Positions 36,397 through 46,272 of a stretch of 64,000 bases of DNA are shown piece by piece. Location of the stretch: contig NZ_CP062500.1 in NCBI RefSeq assembly GCF_014879975.1, positions 3,348,001 through 3,412,000 on the forward strand, in the 5' to 3' direction. Every line of letters starts with the position of its first letter. Position 1 is the first letter of the stretch. A model generated the notes under the pieces. The model ran no database searches. It was not told where the DNA came from and worked only from the letters and a program-made list of their open reading frames with translations. The translations under genes and the position numbers were made by a program. The stretch is from Vibrio bathopelagicus (lineage in GTDB: Bacteria; Pseudomonadota; Gammaproteobacteria; Enterobacterales; Vibrionaceae).

Positions 36397-36409
36397 GGGG
36401 CTTTTTTTT
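36381..36409 (+). terminator. pyrBI attenuator hairpin
   Basis: AGCCTCC (36381-36387) pairs with GGGGGCT (36396-36402) around an 8-nt loop, followed by eight T. It overlaps the last codons of the leader peptide and lies 40 nt before pyrB, so translation of the leader controls readthrough. Confidence 0.88.
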
Positions 36410-36448
36410 GTCCGCAATTTGACTGTATGCATAGAAGGAAGACCCGTT

Positions 36449-37378
36449 ATGGCGCATTCGTTATTTAACAAGCACATCATCTCCATACCTGAGCTCACTC
36501 GTAATGAACTGGAGCTTATCGTCGACACCGCAGCAAGGCTCAAGGCTGAGCCAAACCCAGAGTTGCTGAAAAATAAGGTCGTTGCGAGTTGCTTCTTTGA
36601 GCCTTCAACTCGAACTCGCCTTTCATTCGAAACCGCAGTTCAACGCCTTGGTGGCACCGTCATCGGCTTTGATAATGGCGGAAACACCTCACTAGCGAAA
36701 AAAGGCGAAACACTTGCCGATTCCGTGCAGGTTATTTCATCTTACGTCGATGCCTTTGTGATGCGTCACCCACAAGAAGGTGCAGCACGTTTGGCCTCTG
36801 AATTTTCGAATGGGGTTCCAGTGGTCAATGGCGGTGATGGTGCCAACCAACACCCGACTCAAACCTTGCTAGATCTGTTCTCAATTTACGAAACGCAGGG
36901 CACGCTCGATAACCTCAATGTGGCGTTCGTCGGTGACCTAAAATATGGCCGCACCGTGCACTCACTGACGCAAGCACTGTCGAAATTCAATAACGTTCGT
37001 TTCTTCTTTATCGCACCAGAAGTATTAGAGATGCCAGATTACATCTGTGAAGAATTAGAAGAGATGGGTATCCAATACAGCACTCACAGCAGCATTGAAG
37101 AAGTAGTGCCGGAACTGGATGTTCTGTACATGACTCGTGTACAGAAAGAGCGGTTTGATGCATCGGAATACGCACACATGAAATCAGCTTACATCCTCAC
37201 CGCCGATACATTGAAAGACGCACGCCAAAACATGAAGGTACTTCACCCGCTGCCACGCGTCGACGAAATCACCACTGACGTCGATAAAACGCCACACGCT
37301 TACTACTTCGAACAAGCTGAAAACGGTGTATACGCTCGCGAAGCCTTATTGGCCCTAGTTCTTAACGACACTTTATAA
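36449..37378 (+). CDS. pyrB: Aspartate carbamoyltransferase catalytic subunit
   Basis: Condenses carbamoyl phosphate and aspartate, the first committed step of pyrimidine synthesis. The protein is 309 residues from [25 protein letters not shown] at 53-57 binds carbamoyl phosphate, [12 protein letters not shown] and [13 protein letters not shown] follow. The frame is open 49 codons upstream into the leader region, but GAAGGAAG before 36449 and family alignment decide the start. pyrI follows 15 nt after the stop; the pair forms the enteric-type dodecamer. Regulated by the attenuator directly upstream. Confidence 0.97.
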   Translation: MAHSLFNKHIISIPELTRNELELIVDTAARLKAEPNPELLKNKVVASCFFEPSTRTRLSFETAVQRLGGTVIGFDNGGNTSLAKKGETLADSVQVISSYVDAFVMRHPQEGAARLASEFSNGVPVVNGGDGANQHPTQTLLDLFSIYETQGTLDNLNVAFVGDLKYGRTVHSLTQALSKFNNVRFFFIAPEVLEMPDYICEELEEMGIQYSTHSSIEEVVPELDVLYMTRVQKERFDASEYAHMKSAYILTADTLKDARQNMKVLHPLPRVDEITTDVDKTPHAYYFEQAENGVYAREALLALVLNDTL

Positions 37379-37393
37379 GCAGGAGAAACAGTC

Positions 37394-37858
37394 ATGGTTA
37401 AACAAACTCAGCTACAAGTAGAAGCGATCCGTAACGGCAGCGTGATTGACCACATCCCTGCGCACCTTGGTATCAAAATCCTTAAACTGTTTAAGCTGCA
37501 CAAGACAGAACAGCGCATCACTATGGGGCTAAACCTGCCATCATCGGCACTTGGTCATAAAGACCTAATCAAGATTGAAAACATCTTCCTGACCAAGGAA
37601 CAAGCCAACCAATTGGCTCTTTATGCTCCGCAGGCAACGGTCAATCAGATTGAAGAGTACAAAGTGGTTAATAAGCTAACCCTTGTACTGCCAGAGCAAA
37701 TCCACAGTGTGTTCTCTTGCCCAAATAGCAACTGTATTTCACACGGTGAACCTGTCGAAAGTCACTTTAAAGTGCAGTTAAAACGGGAAAAAGTGCAGCT
37801 AAAATGTCACTACTGTGAAAAAGTATTCTCTCGCGAGATCATGAGTGAAATTCGCTAA
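37394..37858 (+). CDS. pyrI: Aspartate carbamoyltransferase regulatory subunit
   Basis: Binds CTP and ATP and adjusts PyrB activity. The protein is 154 residues. The N-terminal allosteric domain begins [26 protein letters not shown], and the C-terminal zinc domain has four cysteines, C109, C114, C138 and C141, in the family's C-x4-C...C-x2-C layout. The ribosome-binding sequence AGGAGA lies before the ATG. It ends the operon; no T-rich terminator is seen after it. Confidence 0.97.
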   Translation: MVKQTQLQVEAIRNGSVIDHIPAHLGIKILKLFKLHKTEQRITMGLNLPSSALGHKDLIKIENIFLTKEQANQLALYAPQATVNQIEEYKVVNKLTLVLPEQIHSVFSCPNSNCISHGEPVESHFKVQLKREKVQLKCHYCEKVFSREIMSEIR

Positions 37859-37900
37859 CCCTTAGCGCCATTACCTCCGCAACAAAAACCTTTAATTAAC

Positions 37901-37938
37901 TATGGATATTTATTCCTAACACGGAATAAATATCCATT
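37901..37938. promoter_or_regulatory. Probable tandem ARG boxes (ArgR operator) in a perfect 15-bp inverted repeat
   Basis: ATGGATATTTATTCC (37902-37916) and GGAATAAATATCCAT (37923-37937) are perfectly complementary around a 6-nt loop. Each arm also fits the ARG box core TGAATwwwwATTCA at 12 of 14 positions. Their centres are 20 bp apart, i.e. two 18-bp boxes with a 2-bp gap, the spacing reported for autoregulated argR. No T run follows, so it is not an obvious terminator. It lies between pyrI and argR. Confidence 0.55.
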
Positions 37939-38184
37939 TAACCAAAGAATAAAACTCCACAATAAAAGCAATTGACTAGAATTTTGTTTGGTGATCGCCT
38001 TCAAAAAGATAACTATCCTTTAGTGTTAGACTCAATGCATAGATGATCATATATCTCGCATACCCTTCCTCTCTACTTCGGGATTCATCGGTAAGCCTAA
38101 TTAATAACCGTACTCTACGGCTTTGGGAGTGCGTTCTACGCTATGGACAAGCGATATCCACACGTTGGCCTTAAGGAGTTGTTC

Positions 38185-38673
38185 ATGAACGAAATCACTG
38201 AGCACGGTTGCTTGTATTCAGCTGAAGATAAAACACTGACTGCGGCGTGCAAACGCTTACTACAACAACAAAGCTTCTCGACCCAAAATCAACTGCGCGA
38301 GAAACTGGTCGAGATAGGTTATACCGGCATTAGCCAATCAACCGTATCTCGTATTTTGTCACAGCTTGGCGTGGTAAAAATCCAGAACGCCTGTGGCAAA
38401 AAGGTGTACTGCATAACAGTTGAAAGTGCACCTGTTCGTGTCGATGCGTCCATCTCATCACAGATTGAATTAATTACTCATAACCAAGCGATGGTGATAG
38501 TAAAAACCCACCCTGGTTGTGCACAGTTGGTCGCAAGATTGGTTGATATCGACCCACATACCGAGATTATCGGCACCGTTGGTGGCAACGACACCGTGTT
38601 AATTATTCCAAAAGACACGACCAACATAGACGCTTGCGAACAAGTGGTAAAAGCACGCTTGGGCGTTGCCTAA
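38185..38673 (+). CDS. argR: Arginine repressor family protein ArgR (linked to the arginine deiminase cluster)
   Basis: Arginine-responsive hexameric regulator. The protein is 162 residues from MNEITEHGCLYSAEDKTLTA. The N-terminal winged helix (about 10-75) includes GYTGISQSTVSRILSQLGVVKI; the C-terminal domain has HPGCAQLVARLVD and GTVGGNDTVLIIP, the arginine-binding and trimerisation region. The frame is open 14 codons upstream, but AAGGAG 7 nt before the 38185 ATG decides the start. Vibrios usually carry the main argR beside mdh, so this is probably a second copy devoted to the arc genes. That is inference. Confidence 0.88.
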   Translation: MNEITEHGCLYSAEDKTLTAACKRLLQQQSFSTQNQLREKLVEIGYTGISQSTVSRILSQLGVVKIQNACGKKVYCITVESAPVRVDASISSQIELITHNQAMVIVKTHPGCAQLVARLVDIDPHTEIIGTVGGNDTVLIIPKDTTNIDACEQVVKARLGVA

Positions 38674-38848
38674 ATGTCTTATTGGCAAGGTCTGTTCACT
38701 GCAGTTGCTCTACTGACTATCTCTCGACTGCCTACGAAAGTGGCTCACCCGCCCTAGCGGATATTTTCTGGTCGATGAAACTAATCACAAACTATTACGG
38801 TCTGATTGAGTTAAGATACCTTCAACTCCATTTTGATGACTAAATAGT

Positions 38849-40714
38849 ATGCGACGACTTGCCACATTACTTTTTGTTTGCGTTTCCCTATTCACCCAGC
38901 CTGCGTGGGCGCTTTTTGGAAATGACAACGCCGAGCCAAGCTTCGGAGGCAATAACAATGGTTTTGTCCCTGTAGACCAAGCTTTCCCTTTCAATTACTA
39001 CCAGCAAGACGGCAAGCTCCTTCTCGACTGGCAAGTAAAAGAGGGCTACTACCTCTATCAACATAGCCTCTCTTTCACCGGCAAAAACCTCGCGATCGGC
39101 AATGTTGAAATGGAAGACGGCCAACCACACCAAGATGAATTCTTTGGTGAGGTGAGCATTTATACGCAGCCGCTATTCGTGCAAGTTCCGCTACAGAGTT
39201 ACCAAGATGGCTCACAGTTGATCGTTAAGTATCAAGGCTGTGCGGACGCTGGGTTCTGCTACCCGCCAGAGATTCGAGTAATCGACATTGAACCGTTTAC
39301 TGCGACGAGTCCTGGGGATATGAAAAGCAGTGATGTACAAAACAGTGGTGCCTCACAAGGTTCATCTGATGCAACTAGTGAAGCTGACAATTCAGTACAA
39401 CCCTCTTCTCCTACAGCTGACGCAGCAAGCAATACCACTCAACAAACCAATACTCCCGTTTCAAAAGAAGCAGGCTTAGCCGATAAGCTCGGTGACAGTT
39501 GGTGGACTCCTCTCTTGTTCTTAGCACTCGGTGTTGGTTTAGCGTTTACGCCGTGTGTGTTGCCTATGTATCCAATTCTAACGGGTATCGTTTTAGGTGG
39601 CGGCAAGCTCAGCCAAGGTCGAGCGCTGATGCTGTCGTTCATTTACGTGCAAGGCATGGCCTTAACCTACACCTTATTGGGTTTAGTGGTTGCCTCTGCC
39701 GGCATGCAGTTCCAAGCGGCTATGCAGCACCCTTACGTGCTGATCGCCTTGAGTGTTCTGTTCGTGGCGTTAGCGATGTCGATGTTTGGCGTTTATAATC
39801 TACAACTTCCAAGCAGCATCCAAACTTGGCTCAATAACCAAAGCAATAAGCAGCAAGGTGGCAATACTCTAGGCGTGTTCGCGATGGGTGCTATCTCTGG
39901 CTTAGTGTGTTCACCTTGTACTACAGCACCACTGTCTGGAGCATTGCTGTACGTTGCTCAAAGTGGTGACCTATTTACCGGTGCAATTGCCCTTTATGCC
40001 TTAGCGATCGGTATGGGTATTCCACTGGTCTTAGTCGCGGTATTTGGTAACAAGTTACTGCCGAAAGCGGGCGGTTGGATGGATAAGGTTAAGGTCGTAT
40101 TTGGCTTCATCTTACTTGCGGCGCCAATCTTCCTATTAGAACGTATCATCCCTGAATTTTGGGCGACGGTACTTTGGTCTGGCCTTGGTTTCATCGCCTT
40201 TGGTTGGCTTTACCACAGCAAGAATACACTACCATTCGGTGGCTGGAAGCAAAGTGCAGTGGGCATCATCGCGATGCTCGGACTATTCGCTTCAGCGCAA
40301 CCTGCCTTAAATTACTGGTTTGCAGAAAAGAGCGTGGTGGTTGAACAGCAAATCCAATTTGCGCGCGTCAACACGGTAGAAGAGTTAGAAATCCAGTTGA
40401 TTGAAGCGAAGAAACTCGGTAAGCCAGTGATGCTCGATTTCTACGCCGATTGGTGTGTCGCATGTAAAGAGTTTGAGAAGTACACCTTCCATCAAGCCGA
40501 TGTAGAGAACAAGCTTTCTGATTTTGTCCTTCTTCAAGCGGATGTAACGAAGAACATGCCCCAAGACATTGAATTGCTTAAACAGTTACAGGTGCTAGGT
40601 TTACCAACAATTGAGTTCTGGGACAGCAAGGGTAACCATGTTCCAAATGCTCGTGTCACCGGTTTTATGCCTGCAGATGTATTCTTAAAACACATGCAAG
40701 ACCACCAGCTATAA
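38849..40714 (+). CDS. dsbD: Thiol:disulfide interchange protein DsbD
   Basis: Transfers electrons from cytoplasmic thioredoxin across the inner membrane to DsbC, DsbG and CcmG. The protein is 621 residues. A signal peptide lies at about 1-21 (ending PAWA), then the N-terminal domain with CADAGFC near 130. A Ser/Thr/Gln-rich linker follows (about 155-210) and a membrane domain of eight segments with [12 protein letters not shown] and [13 protein letters not shown]. The C-terminal thioredoxin domain has WCVAC at 535-539. The linker is long and low in complexity. A strong terminator follows. Confidence 0.96.
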   Translation: MRRLATLLFVCVSLFTQPAWALFGNDNAEPSFGGNNNGFVPVDQAFPFNYYQQDGKLLLDWQVKEGYYLYQHSLSFTGKNLAIGNVEMEDGQPHQDEFFGEVSIYTQPLFVQVPLQSYQDGSQLIVKYQGCADAGFCYPPEIRVIDIEPFTATSPGDMKSSDVQNSGASQGSSDATSEADNSVQPSSPTADAASNTTQQTNTPVSKEAGLADKLGDSWWTPLLFLALGVGLAFTPCVLPMYPILTGIVLGGGKLSQGRALMLSFIYVQGMALTYTLLGLVVASAGMQFQAAMQHPYVLIALSVLFVALAMSMFGVYNLQLPSSIQTWLNNQSNKQQGGNTLGVFAMGAISGLVCSPCTTAPLSGALLYVAQSGDLFTGAIALYALAIGMGIPLVLVAVFGNKLLPKAGGWMDKVKVVFGFILLAAPIFLLERIIPEFWATVLWSGLGFIAFGWLYHSKNTLPFGGWKQSAVGIIAMLGLFASAQPALNYWFAEKSVVVEQQIQFARVNTVEELEIQLIEAKKLGKPVMLDFYADWCVACKEFEKYTFHQADVENKLSDFVLLQADVTKNMPQDIELLKQLQVLGLPTIEFWDSKGNHVPNARVTGFMPADVFLKHMQDHQL

Positions 40715-40746
40715 CGACGACATTCGTCTAAATATAAGCAAGAACG

Positions 40747-40793
40747 AAAGCCGCACCGCCCCTCCGTAACGAGATGGCAGTGCGGCTTTTTTG
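40747..40793 (+). terminator. Intrinsic terminator after dsbD
   Basis: AAAGCCGCAC pairs with GTGCGGCTTT around a loop of about 23 nt, followed by T. Confidence 0.85.
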
Positions 40794-40825
40794 TGATTAC
40801 AGGAAACACTTTCCAAGAACAGGGA

Positions 40826-40852
40826 TAAAAGTCGATATGGTTCAGACTTTTA
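40826..40852. promoter_or_regulatory. Inverted repeat TAAAAGTC / GACTTTTA upstream of crbR
   Basis: TAAAAGTC (40826-40833) and GACTTTTA (40845-40852) are perfect inverted copies separated by 11 nt, 66-92 bp before crbR. The AAAGTC core recurs upstream of the symporter pair, the CBS gene and acs. It is a candidate CrbR site. Confidence 0.45.
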
Positions 40853-40917
40853 ATGCATAGATATTGTCCACATACTCAATCAGGATGATAATAAATATTA
40901 ACTAAATTGTTAAAAGT

Positions 40918-41556
40918 ATGAACGTCATGGACTCGACCTATACCATCATCATTGCTGATGACCACCCTCTCTTTCGCAACGCCCTGTTTCAGTCAGTTCA
41001 TATGGCGATCAGCGGTGCGAACCTGCTTGAGGCCGATTCTCTCGATGCCTTACTGACTCTGCTGAAAAAAGAAGATGAACCTGACCTGTTGCTTCTCGAC
41101 CTTAAAATGCCGGGAGCAAACGGGATGTCGGGCTTAATTCAACTGCGTGCTGAATATCCAGATTTACCGATTGTGGTGATCTCAGCTAGTGAGGATGCCA
41201 GCGTTGTAACTCAAGTGAAGAGCCACGGTGCCTTTGGCTTTATTCCTAAATCGAGCGATATGCGTGAATTGGTGAGCGCACTGAATCAAGTGCTGAATGG
41301 CGACCCGTTCTTCCCTGAAGGGCTTATCACCAACAATGCAGCCTGTAGCGACCTTGCGGAAAAACTTTCCACACTGACGCCTCAGCAATACAAGGTTTTA
41401 GGGATGCTTTCAGACGGCCTGCTGAACAAGCAAATCGCGTATGAATTGAATGTTTCAGAAGCGACCATCAAAGCACACATGACAGCCATCTTCCGTAAAC
41501 TGGATGTGAAAAACCGAACTCAGGCAGTTATCTTGCTACAAGAAGTCCACAACTAA
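40918..41556 (+). CDS. crbR: LuxR/NarL-family response regulator CrbR
   Basis: Response regulator of the acetate switch; with CrbS it activates acetyl-CoA synthetase in Vibrio. The protein is 212 residues. The receiver has acidic DD at 14-15, phosphoacceptor D61 ([14 protein letters not shown]) and a lysine in GFIPKSSD. The LuxR helix-turn-helix is [43 protein letters not shown] at the C-terminus. Assignment rests on its position: downstream of dsbD and next to nhaP2 and the symporter genes, the known Vibrio crbR locus. Its stop overlaps the convergent nhaP2 stop by 4 nt. The start may be the second ATG (residue 4). Confidence 0.85.
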   Translation: MNVMDSTYTIIIADDHPLFRNALFQSVHMAISGANLLEADSLDALLTLLKKEDEPDLLLLDLKMPGANGMSGLIQLRAEYPDLPIVVISASEDASVVTQVKSHGAFGFIPKSSDMRELVSALNQVLNGDPFFPEGLITNNAACSDLAEKLSTLTPQQYKVLGMLSDGLLNKQIAYELNVSEATIKAHMTAIFRKLDVKNRTQAVILLQEVHN

Positions 41557-43304
41557 GCTTCACTGATATCCTCTTCTAAAGTCGTCTTAGGCAAACATAA
41601 ACCCAGCTTGACGACTTTATGATCATCTATCTCAGCAACCACCCAATTAATGTCATGCCACTCGAAGCTATCGCCCAGTACTGGATGCGCGCCTAACTCT
41701 CGTTCAGCCAATTGTTTTAGGGTCATGTCGCGCTCTTCTTCCGAGCCAAGTTCAATACCATAGCAGTCACTAACGGCTGCAATTGATAATCCAACCTCAA
41801 GGAAGAAGTCACCAAAGAATCGAGCTGCGTCTTCCGCCAAAGGTGCCTCACTGAATAGCTCACTTAAGCTATCTAGGTCTTTATCTTGACCCAAGACACA
41901 GAGAATATCGTTCGCCTCTAACACGGTACTGCCCGATGGGTGGAGCAAGGCATCTTTTCTAAACAGTGCGGTAATTCGCGTCCCTTCTGGCATAGACAAG
42001 CGCTTAAGCGGTTCGCCAATACACCACTTTTCCTCTTTCAACTTATAGACAAACATCTCCCACTCACTGGTAGGGTAGATCTCAATGCCGGTACGAGAAA
42101 TAGGTGTCGGTGTTGGCGGTAAGGTCACTTTAGCGAGCCTCGCGACTTTCATTAAGCTGCCGCCCTGAACAATCAGCGAAACCATAACCACGAAGAAGGC
42201 GATATTGAAGTACAACTGAGCATTAGGCAGGCCAGCCATCATCGGGAATACCGCCAGAATGATCGGCACAGCACCACGTAAACCCACCCAAGAAACAAAC
42301 CAACGTTCCTTGGTGGTAAAGCTTCTGAACGGCAGTAAACCCAACCAAACAGACAGTGGACGAGCAAACAAAATCATACCGAAGGCCAATGCCAACGCAG
42401 GAAGTGCAATGTCCATCAATGTCGATGGTGTAACCAATAAACCAAGCACCAAGAACATCACGATCTGGCTTAGCCACGTCATACCATCAAGAACATTTAG
42501 AATAGAGTGTCGAGAGCGCGTCGGACGATTACCAATGAACAGGCCCACTAGATAAATCGACAAGATACCGCTTCCGCCAAGCATGTTAGAGAACGCAAAC
42601 AGAGCCACGCCACCACTAAGCACGAGAATTGAGTAAAGGCCATCAGCCAGTTGCACTCGATTGATTAGGCTCCACAGAACCCAACCACCACCGATGCCAA
42701 CAAGGGTGCCGATACCAAACTGCATCGCAAAGCTTTGCAATAGGAAGTTCATTCCCATCTCGGCATCAGGATTACCCAGCAGCGCGATTAAAGTTACCGT
42801 CAGGAAGACAGCCATTGGGTCATTGGTACCAGATTCGATCTCTAGGGTTGAGCCAACACGTTCATTGAGGCTTTGCCCTTTCAACAGAGAAAATACCGCA
42901 GCCGCATCGGTCGAACCGACGATTGCGCCAACCAAGATGCCCTGCATCAATGACAGATCAAACAGCCAAGCCGCCATGAGTCCGGTTAAGGTGGCTGTGC
43001 ATGCCACACCTATTGTGGCTAGTGAGAGTGACGGCCAGAAAGCGACTTTGAAGCTTGCGACCTTGGTTCGCATACCGCCATCAAGCAGGATCACAGCAAG
43101 CGCAAGGTTACTCACCAAGTAGGTCAGTGAGTAATCATCGAAATTAATGCCACCAGGGCCATCTTCGCCCGCCAACATACCAACGAACAAAAAGATCAAA
43201 AGAATCGGAACGCCCAATCGCGAGGACACTTGCGAGAAAAGCACACTGATGGCGATGAGTACGGCACCAGTCAGAAATAAGTGATTAATGGTTATTGCGT
43301 CCAA
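41553..43304 (-). CDS. nhaP2: K+/H+ antiporter NhaP2 (CvrA family)
   Basis: Expels K+ (and Na+) in exchange for protons, protecting against cytoplasmic alkali-cation overload at acid pH. The protein is 583 residues. About 13 membrane segments fill residues 1-390, including the CPA1 motif [13 protein letters not shown]. The C-terminal cytoplasmic part holds a TrkA-C-type domain ([24 protein letters not shown]) and a CorC/HlyC-like domain (about 500-583). It is convergent with crbR with a 4-nt overlap, so there is no room for a terminator. Upstream is the 400-bp gap to the symporter genes. Confidence 0.93.
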   Translation of the reverse strand: MDAITINHLFLTGAVLIAISVLFSQVSSRLGVPILLIFLFVGMLAGEDGPGGINFDDYSLTYLVSNLALAVILLDGGMRTKVASFKVAFWPSLSLATIGVACTATLTGLMAAWLFDLSLMQGILVGAIVGSTDAAAVFSLLKGQSLNERVGSTLEIESGTNDPMAVFLTVTLIALLGNPDAEMGMNFLLQSFAMQFGIGTLVGIGGGWVLWSLINRVQLADGLYSILVLSGGVALFAFSNMLGGSGILSIYLVGLFIGNRPTRSRHSILNVLDGMTWLSQIVMFLVLGLLVTPSTLMDIALPALALAFGMILFARPLSVWLGLLPFRSFTTKERWFVSWVGLRGAVPIILAVFPMMAGLPNAQLYFNIAFFVVMVSLIVQGGSLMKVARLAKVTLPPTPTPISRTGIEIYPTSEWEMFVYKLKEEKWCIGEPLKRLSMPEGTRITALFRKDALLHPSGSTVLEANDILCVLGQDKDLDSLSELFSEAPLAEDAARFFGDFFLEVGLSIAAVSDCYGIELGSEEERDMTLKQLAERELGAHPVLGDSFEWHDINWVVAEIDDHKVVKLGLCLPKTTLEEDISEA

Positions 43305-43704
43305 TTCGTTCCCCCAAAGAATAAAACTCGAGCTTTAAGCATGTTGATCTTCTGCCGTTAAGCAAGGAACGGCCGAAGAAAGTACCGCAGTTACTATAAC
43401 AAACTTATGTTTCGCTTCGTGTCATAAGCAGGACTAAATACAGTTTCTCGGTCATTTAGTTGTTAAATTTTATGACTCGCACTCTAATTCATCCCTTTTT
43501 GTTAGACCTTTGGCTAATTTAACATCATTGTAACATCACATTTTTCTATGGTTCTGCTTCCTAACCCCCATATTTCAGCACATTAGCGCGAATACCATCC
43601 CGACTAAAGTTGCACAGATCCCTTGACTCATCCTTGCTACATTCTAAATCGTAACATTACGTTAACACAGCAATTTCTAAAGAAATGGAATAAAGGAGAA
43701 GGCA
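43305..43704. other. Divergent regulatory region between nhaP2 and the DUF4212-symporter operon
   Basis: About 400 bp without a gene. GACTAAAGT at 43602-43610, about 95 bp before the DUF4212 start, matches the motif upstream of the CBS gene and acs. GTAACATTACGTTAAC near 43650-43665 is a partial inverted repeat. The ribosome-binding sequence AAAGGAGAAGG precedes 43705. No other element could be assigned. Confidence 0.45.
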
Positions 43705-43971
43705 ATGGCGTTCGAATCTACGGAACATGCTCAAGCCTACTGGAAGGAAAACTTGGGAATAATGGGAACACTACTCGCAATATGGTTTGTGGTGTCTTAT
43801 GGCGCTGGCATCTTATTTGTGGATGTCCTAAATACCATTCAATTTGGCGGATTTAAGCTAGGTTTTTGGTTCGCTCAACAAGGTTCAATTTATACCTTCG
43901 TGGCGTTGATATTTATTTACGTTGTTCGCATGAATAAGCTGGACAAAAAATACAACGTACAGGAAGACTAG
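43705..43971 (+). CDS. DUF4212 small membrane subunit of the sodium/solute symporter
   Basis: An 88-residue protein with two membrane segments (about 19-38 LGIMGTLLAIWFVVSYGAGIL and about 56-76 FWFAQQGSIYTFVALIFIYV). The pattern AYWKENLGIM...GFKLGFWFAQQGSIYTF is the DUF4212 family signature. These small proteins are almost always encoded directly before an ActP-like symporter and are thought to be a partner subunit. The symporter gene starts 10 nt after the stop. Ribosome-binding sequence AAAGGAGAAGG. Confidence 0.92.
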   Translation: MAFESTEHAQAYWKENLGIMGTLLAIWFVVSYGAGILFVDVLNTIQFGGFKLGFWFAQQGSIYTFVALIFIYVVRMNKLDKKYNVQED

Positions 43972-43981
43972 AGGCTAGAAC

Positions 43982-45685
43982 ATGGATATTCAAACTTGGA
44001 CGTTTATTCTCGTCGGTATTACTTTCGCAGTATATATCGGCATCGCAATCTGGGCTCGCGCTGGAACAACCAGTGAATTCTACGTTGCTGGCGGCGGCGT
44101 ACACCCAGTAGCAAACGGCATGGCAACAGCCGCTGACTGGATGTCGGCAGCATCATTCATCTCAATGGCAGGTATCATCTCATTCGTTGGTTACGACGGT
44201 GCGGTTTACCTAATGGGTTGGACAGGTGGTTATGTACTACTTGCGCTATGTTTAGCACCTTACCTACGTAAGTTCGGTCAGTTTACGGTTCCTGATTTCA
44301 TCGGTGAACGTTACTACTCGAAAACAGCACGTATGGTAGCGGTATTCTGTGCAATCTTCGTATCATTTACATACGTTGCAGGCCAGATGCGTGGTGTTGG
44401 CGTTGTATTCTCTCGTTTCCTAGAAGTTGATATTAACCTAGGCATCATCATTGGTATGGGTATTGTGTTCTTCTACGCAGTACTTGGTGGCATGAAAGGC
44501 ATCACTTATACGCAGGTAGCTCAATTCTGTGTCCTCATTTTCGCCTTCCTTGTTCCAGCAATCTTTACCTCAATAATGATGACGGGTAACCCACTTCCAC
44601 AAGTTGGTATGGGCTCTACTCTCTCAGGTACGGATGTATACCTACTTGATAAACTGGATGGACTAACAGAAGAACTCGGATTTACCGCCTATACCGAAGG
44701 TAACAAGAGCATGGTAGATGTATTCTTCATCTGTGCGGCTCTAATGGTAGGTACTGCCGGTCTTCCACACGTAATCATTCGTTTCTTCACGGTACCAAAA
44801 GTACGTGATGCTCGTATCTCTGCGGGTTGGGCTCTACTGTTCATCTCATTGCTATACACAACAGCACCAGGCGTTGCAGCATTCGCTCGTGTAAACATGA
44901 TCGAAACGATTAACGGTCCAGACATGCAAGGTGTCGCAGCAGCAGACGCACCAAGCTGGTACAAAAACTGGGAAAGCACAGGTCTAGTCGGTTGGGAAGA
45001 TAAGAACGGCGATGGCAAAATGTTCTACTCGGGCGATGAACGCAACGAGATGAAGATTAACCGTGACATCATCGTACTGGCTTCTCCAGAGCTAGCGAAA
45101 CTACCAAACTGGGTTGTAGCACTACTTGCAGCCGGTGGCCTAGCCGCCGCACTATCAACAGCCGCTGGTCTACTATTGGTTATCTCAACGTCGATTTCAC
45201 ATGACTTGTTGAAGAAAGGCTTCAGACCAAACATGACCGACAAGCAGGAGCTGTTAGCCGCTCGTTTGGCAGCCATGGTCGCGATTGTTGGCGCAGGTTA
45301 CTTGGGTATTAACCCACCAGGCTTCGTAGCACAGGTAGTAGCGTTTGCCTTCGGCTTAGCCGCAGCATCCTTCTTCCCTGCCATCATCCTAGGTATCTTC
45401 TACAAGAAGATGAACAAGGAAGGCGCAATTGCAGGTATGTTGTCAGGTATTGCCTTCACAGCAAGCTACATCATCTACTTCAAGTTCATTAACCCAGCAG
45501 CAAGCACACCTGAAAACTGGTGGTTTGGTATCAGCCCAGAAGGCATCGGTACGCTAGGTATGTGTCTAAACTTCGTAGTATCGATTGCTGTAAACAAAGT
45601 AACAGCTGAAGTACCACAAGATGTACAAGATATGGTTGAGAACATCCGTTACCCGAAAGGCGCAGGTGAAGCTCACGACCACTAA
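43982..45685 (+). CDS. actP: Sodium:solute symporter, ActP-like (cation/acetate symporter)
   Basis: Member of the SSS family; in vibrios this locus is linked to acetate uptake and the CrbSR switch. The protein is 567 residues with about 13 membrane segments. The SSS core is visible in FYVAGGGVHPVANGMATAADWMSAASFISMAG and AAGGLAAALSTAAGLLLVISTSISHDLLKK. LPHVIIRFFTVPKVRDAR is the conserved cytoplasmic loop. An insertion rich in charged residues (about 305-370) includes DKNGDGKMFYSGDERNE, an EF-hand-like run. It is co-transcribed with the DUF4212 gene. Substrate assignment is by family and location. Confidence 0.85.
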   Translation: MDIQTWTFILVGITFAVYIGIAIWARAGTTSEFYVAGGGVHPVANGMATAADWMSAASFISMAGIISFVGYDGAVYLMGWTGGYVLLALCLAPYLRKFGQFTVPDFIGERYYSKTARMVAVFCAIFVSFTYVAGQMRGVGVVFSRFLEVDINLGIIIGMGIVFFYAVLGGMKGITYTQVAQFCVLIFAFLVPAIFTSIMMTGNPLPQVGMGSTLSGTDVYLLDKLDGLTEELGFTAYTEGNKSMVDVFFICAALMVGTAGLPHVIIRFFTVPKVRDARISAGWALLFISLLYTTAPGVAAFARVNMIETINGPDMQGVAAADAPSWYKNWESTGLVGWEDKNGDGKMFYSGDERNEMKINRDIIVLASPELAKLPNWVVALLAAGGLAAALSTAAGLLLVISTSISHDLLKKGFRPNMTDKQELLAARLAAMVAIVGAGYLGINPPGFVAQVVAFAFGLAAASFFPAIILGIFYKKMNKEGAIAGMLSGIAFTASYIIYFKFINPAASTPENWWFGISPEGIGTLGMCLNFVVSIAVNKVTAEVPQDVQDMVENIRYPKGAGEAHDH

Positions 45686-45749
45686 GCAGAGATGTTTAGC
45701 AAAAAATGAATCAGTACTTACATTGTAGGGATTAGGTACTAATTCCAAG

Positions 45750-45776
45750 AAAGCCGATACATAAAGTATCGGCTTT
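45750..45776 (+). terminator. Intrinsic terminator after the symporter gene
   Basis: AAGCCGATAC pairs with GTATCGGCTT around a 5-nt loop, followed by T-rich sequence. Confidence 0.9.
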
Positions 45777-45835
45777 TTCTTTTTCTGCTCATTTTATAAA
45801 AAGACAAACAAAGGGTTGTTTTTAACGCCTCACTT

Positions 45836-45854
45836 GATAATAATTATCATTAAC
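45836..45854 (+). promoter_or_regulatory. Fur box upstream of the fagA-like/fumC operon
   Basis: GATAATAATTATCATTAAC matches the 19-bp Fur consensus at 16 positions. It lies 13 bp before the first possible start codon, so Fur would block initiation. Confidence 0.88.
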
Positions 45855-45867
45855 ATCCATTAAAGAG

Positions 45868-46260
45868 ATGCAAATGATGATGAAAGAGCAGCAGGTTCTC
45901 TACTCAAGATTTTACAAAGCACAGGATCGCTTTGCTTCATTAGAACAAGTTCAAGGCCACGAGCCTTTTGTGATTCGAGACTACATCGAGTGTGCACTTA
46001 CGCTTTCCGCTTACTATGAAAAGCATGCCGCCCAAGAAAACATCTTGTTATGTGAACTATACCTGCGCCAAGTTTTCTTCCATTTGATTGAAGCGATTGA
46101 GTCTCCTGACCGTAGTTTCACCTTTCGTCATATCTGCCTAGACTCTATTCACTCACCACTATTTTATTTGAAACGCCATTACTGCCAGCAACCACAAGGC
46201 CAAGCGCGTTTTTTGAATATCAGCCAAACACTACAACAAGTCCAAGCCCCACTTGGCTAA
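45868..46260 (+). CDS. FagA-like protein, Fur-controlled partner of fumC
   Basis: A 130-residue (or slightly shorter) soluble protein rich in His, Tyr and Cys (HEPFVIRDYIECALTLSAYYEKHAAQ, HICLDSIHSPLFYLKRHYC). It lies 12 nt before fumC under a strong Fur box. In Pseudomonas the iron-starvation operon begins with fagA ('Fur-associated gene') followed by fumC and sodA, and size and position match here. The function of FagA is unknown. AAAGAG abuts the first ATG, so translation probably begins at one of the next ATGs (45874-45880). Confidence 0.65.
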   Translation: MQMMMKEQQVLYSRFYKAQDRFASLEQVQGHEPFVIRDYIECALTLSAYYEKHAAQENILLCELYLRQVFFHLIEAIESPDRSFTFRHICLDSIHSPLFYLKRHYCQQPQGQARFLNISQTLQQVQAPLG

Positions 46261-46272
46261 CAAGGATAGAAC

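Noticed and set aside
36302..36448. 49-codon N-terminal extension of PyrB
   Set aside because: It overlaps the attenuator hairpin and leader peptide; a good ribosome-binding site and family alignment place the start at 36449.
38674..38757. 27-codon frame starting directly after the argR stop, reading MSYWQGLFTAVALLTISRLP
   Set aside because: It begins with an ATG touching the argR stop but has no separate ribosome-binding site and no family match; the next frames are also non-coding, so it is treated as spacer.
43623..43856. 77-codon frame upstream of and overlapping the DUF4212 gene
   Set aside because: It overlaps the well-supported DUF4212 gene in another frame and crosses the promoter region.
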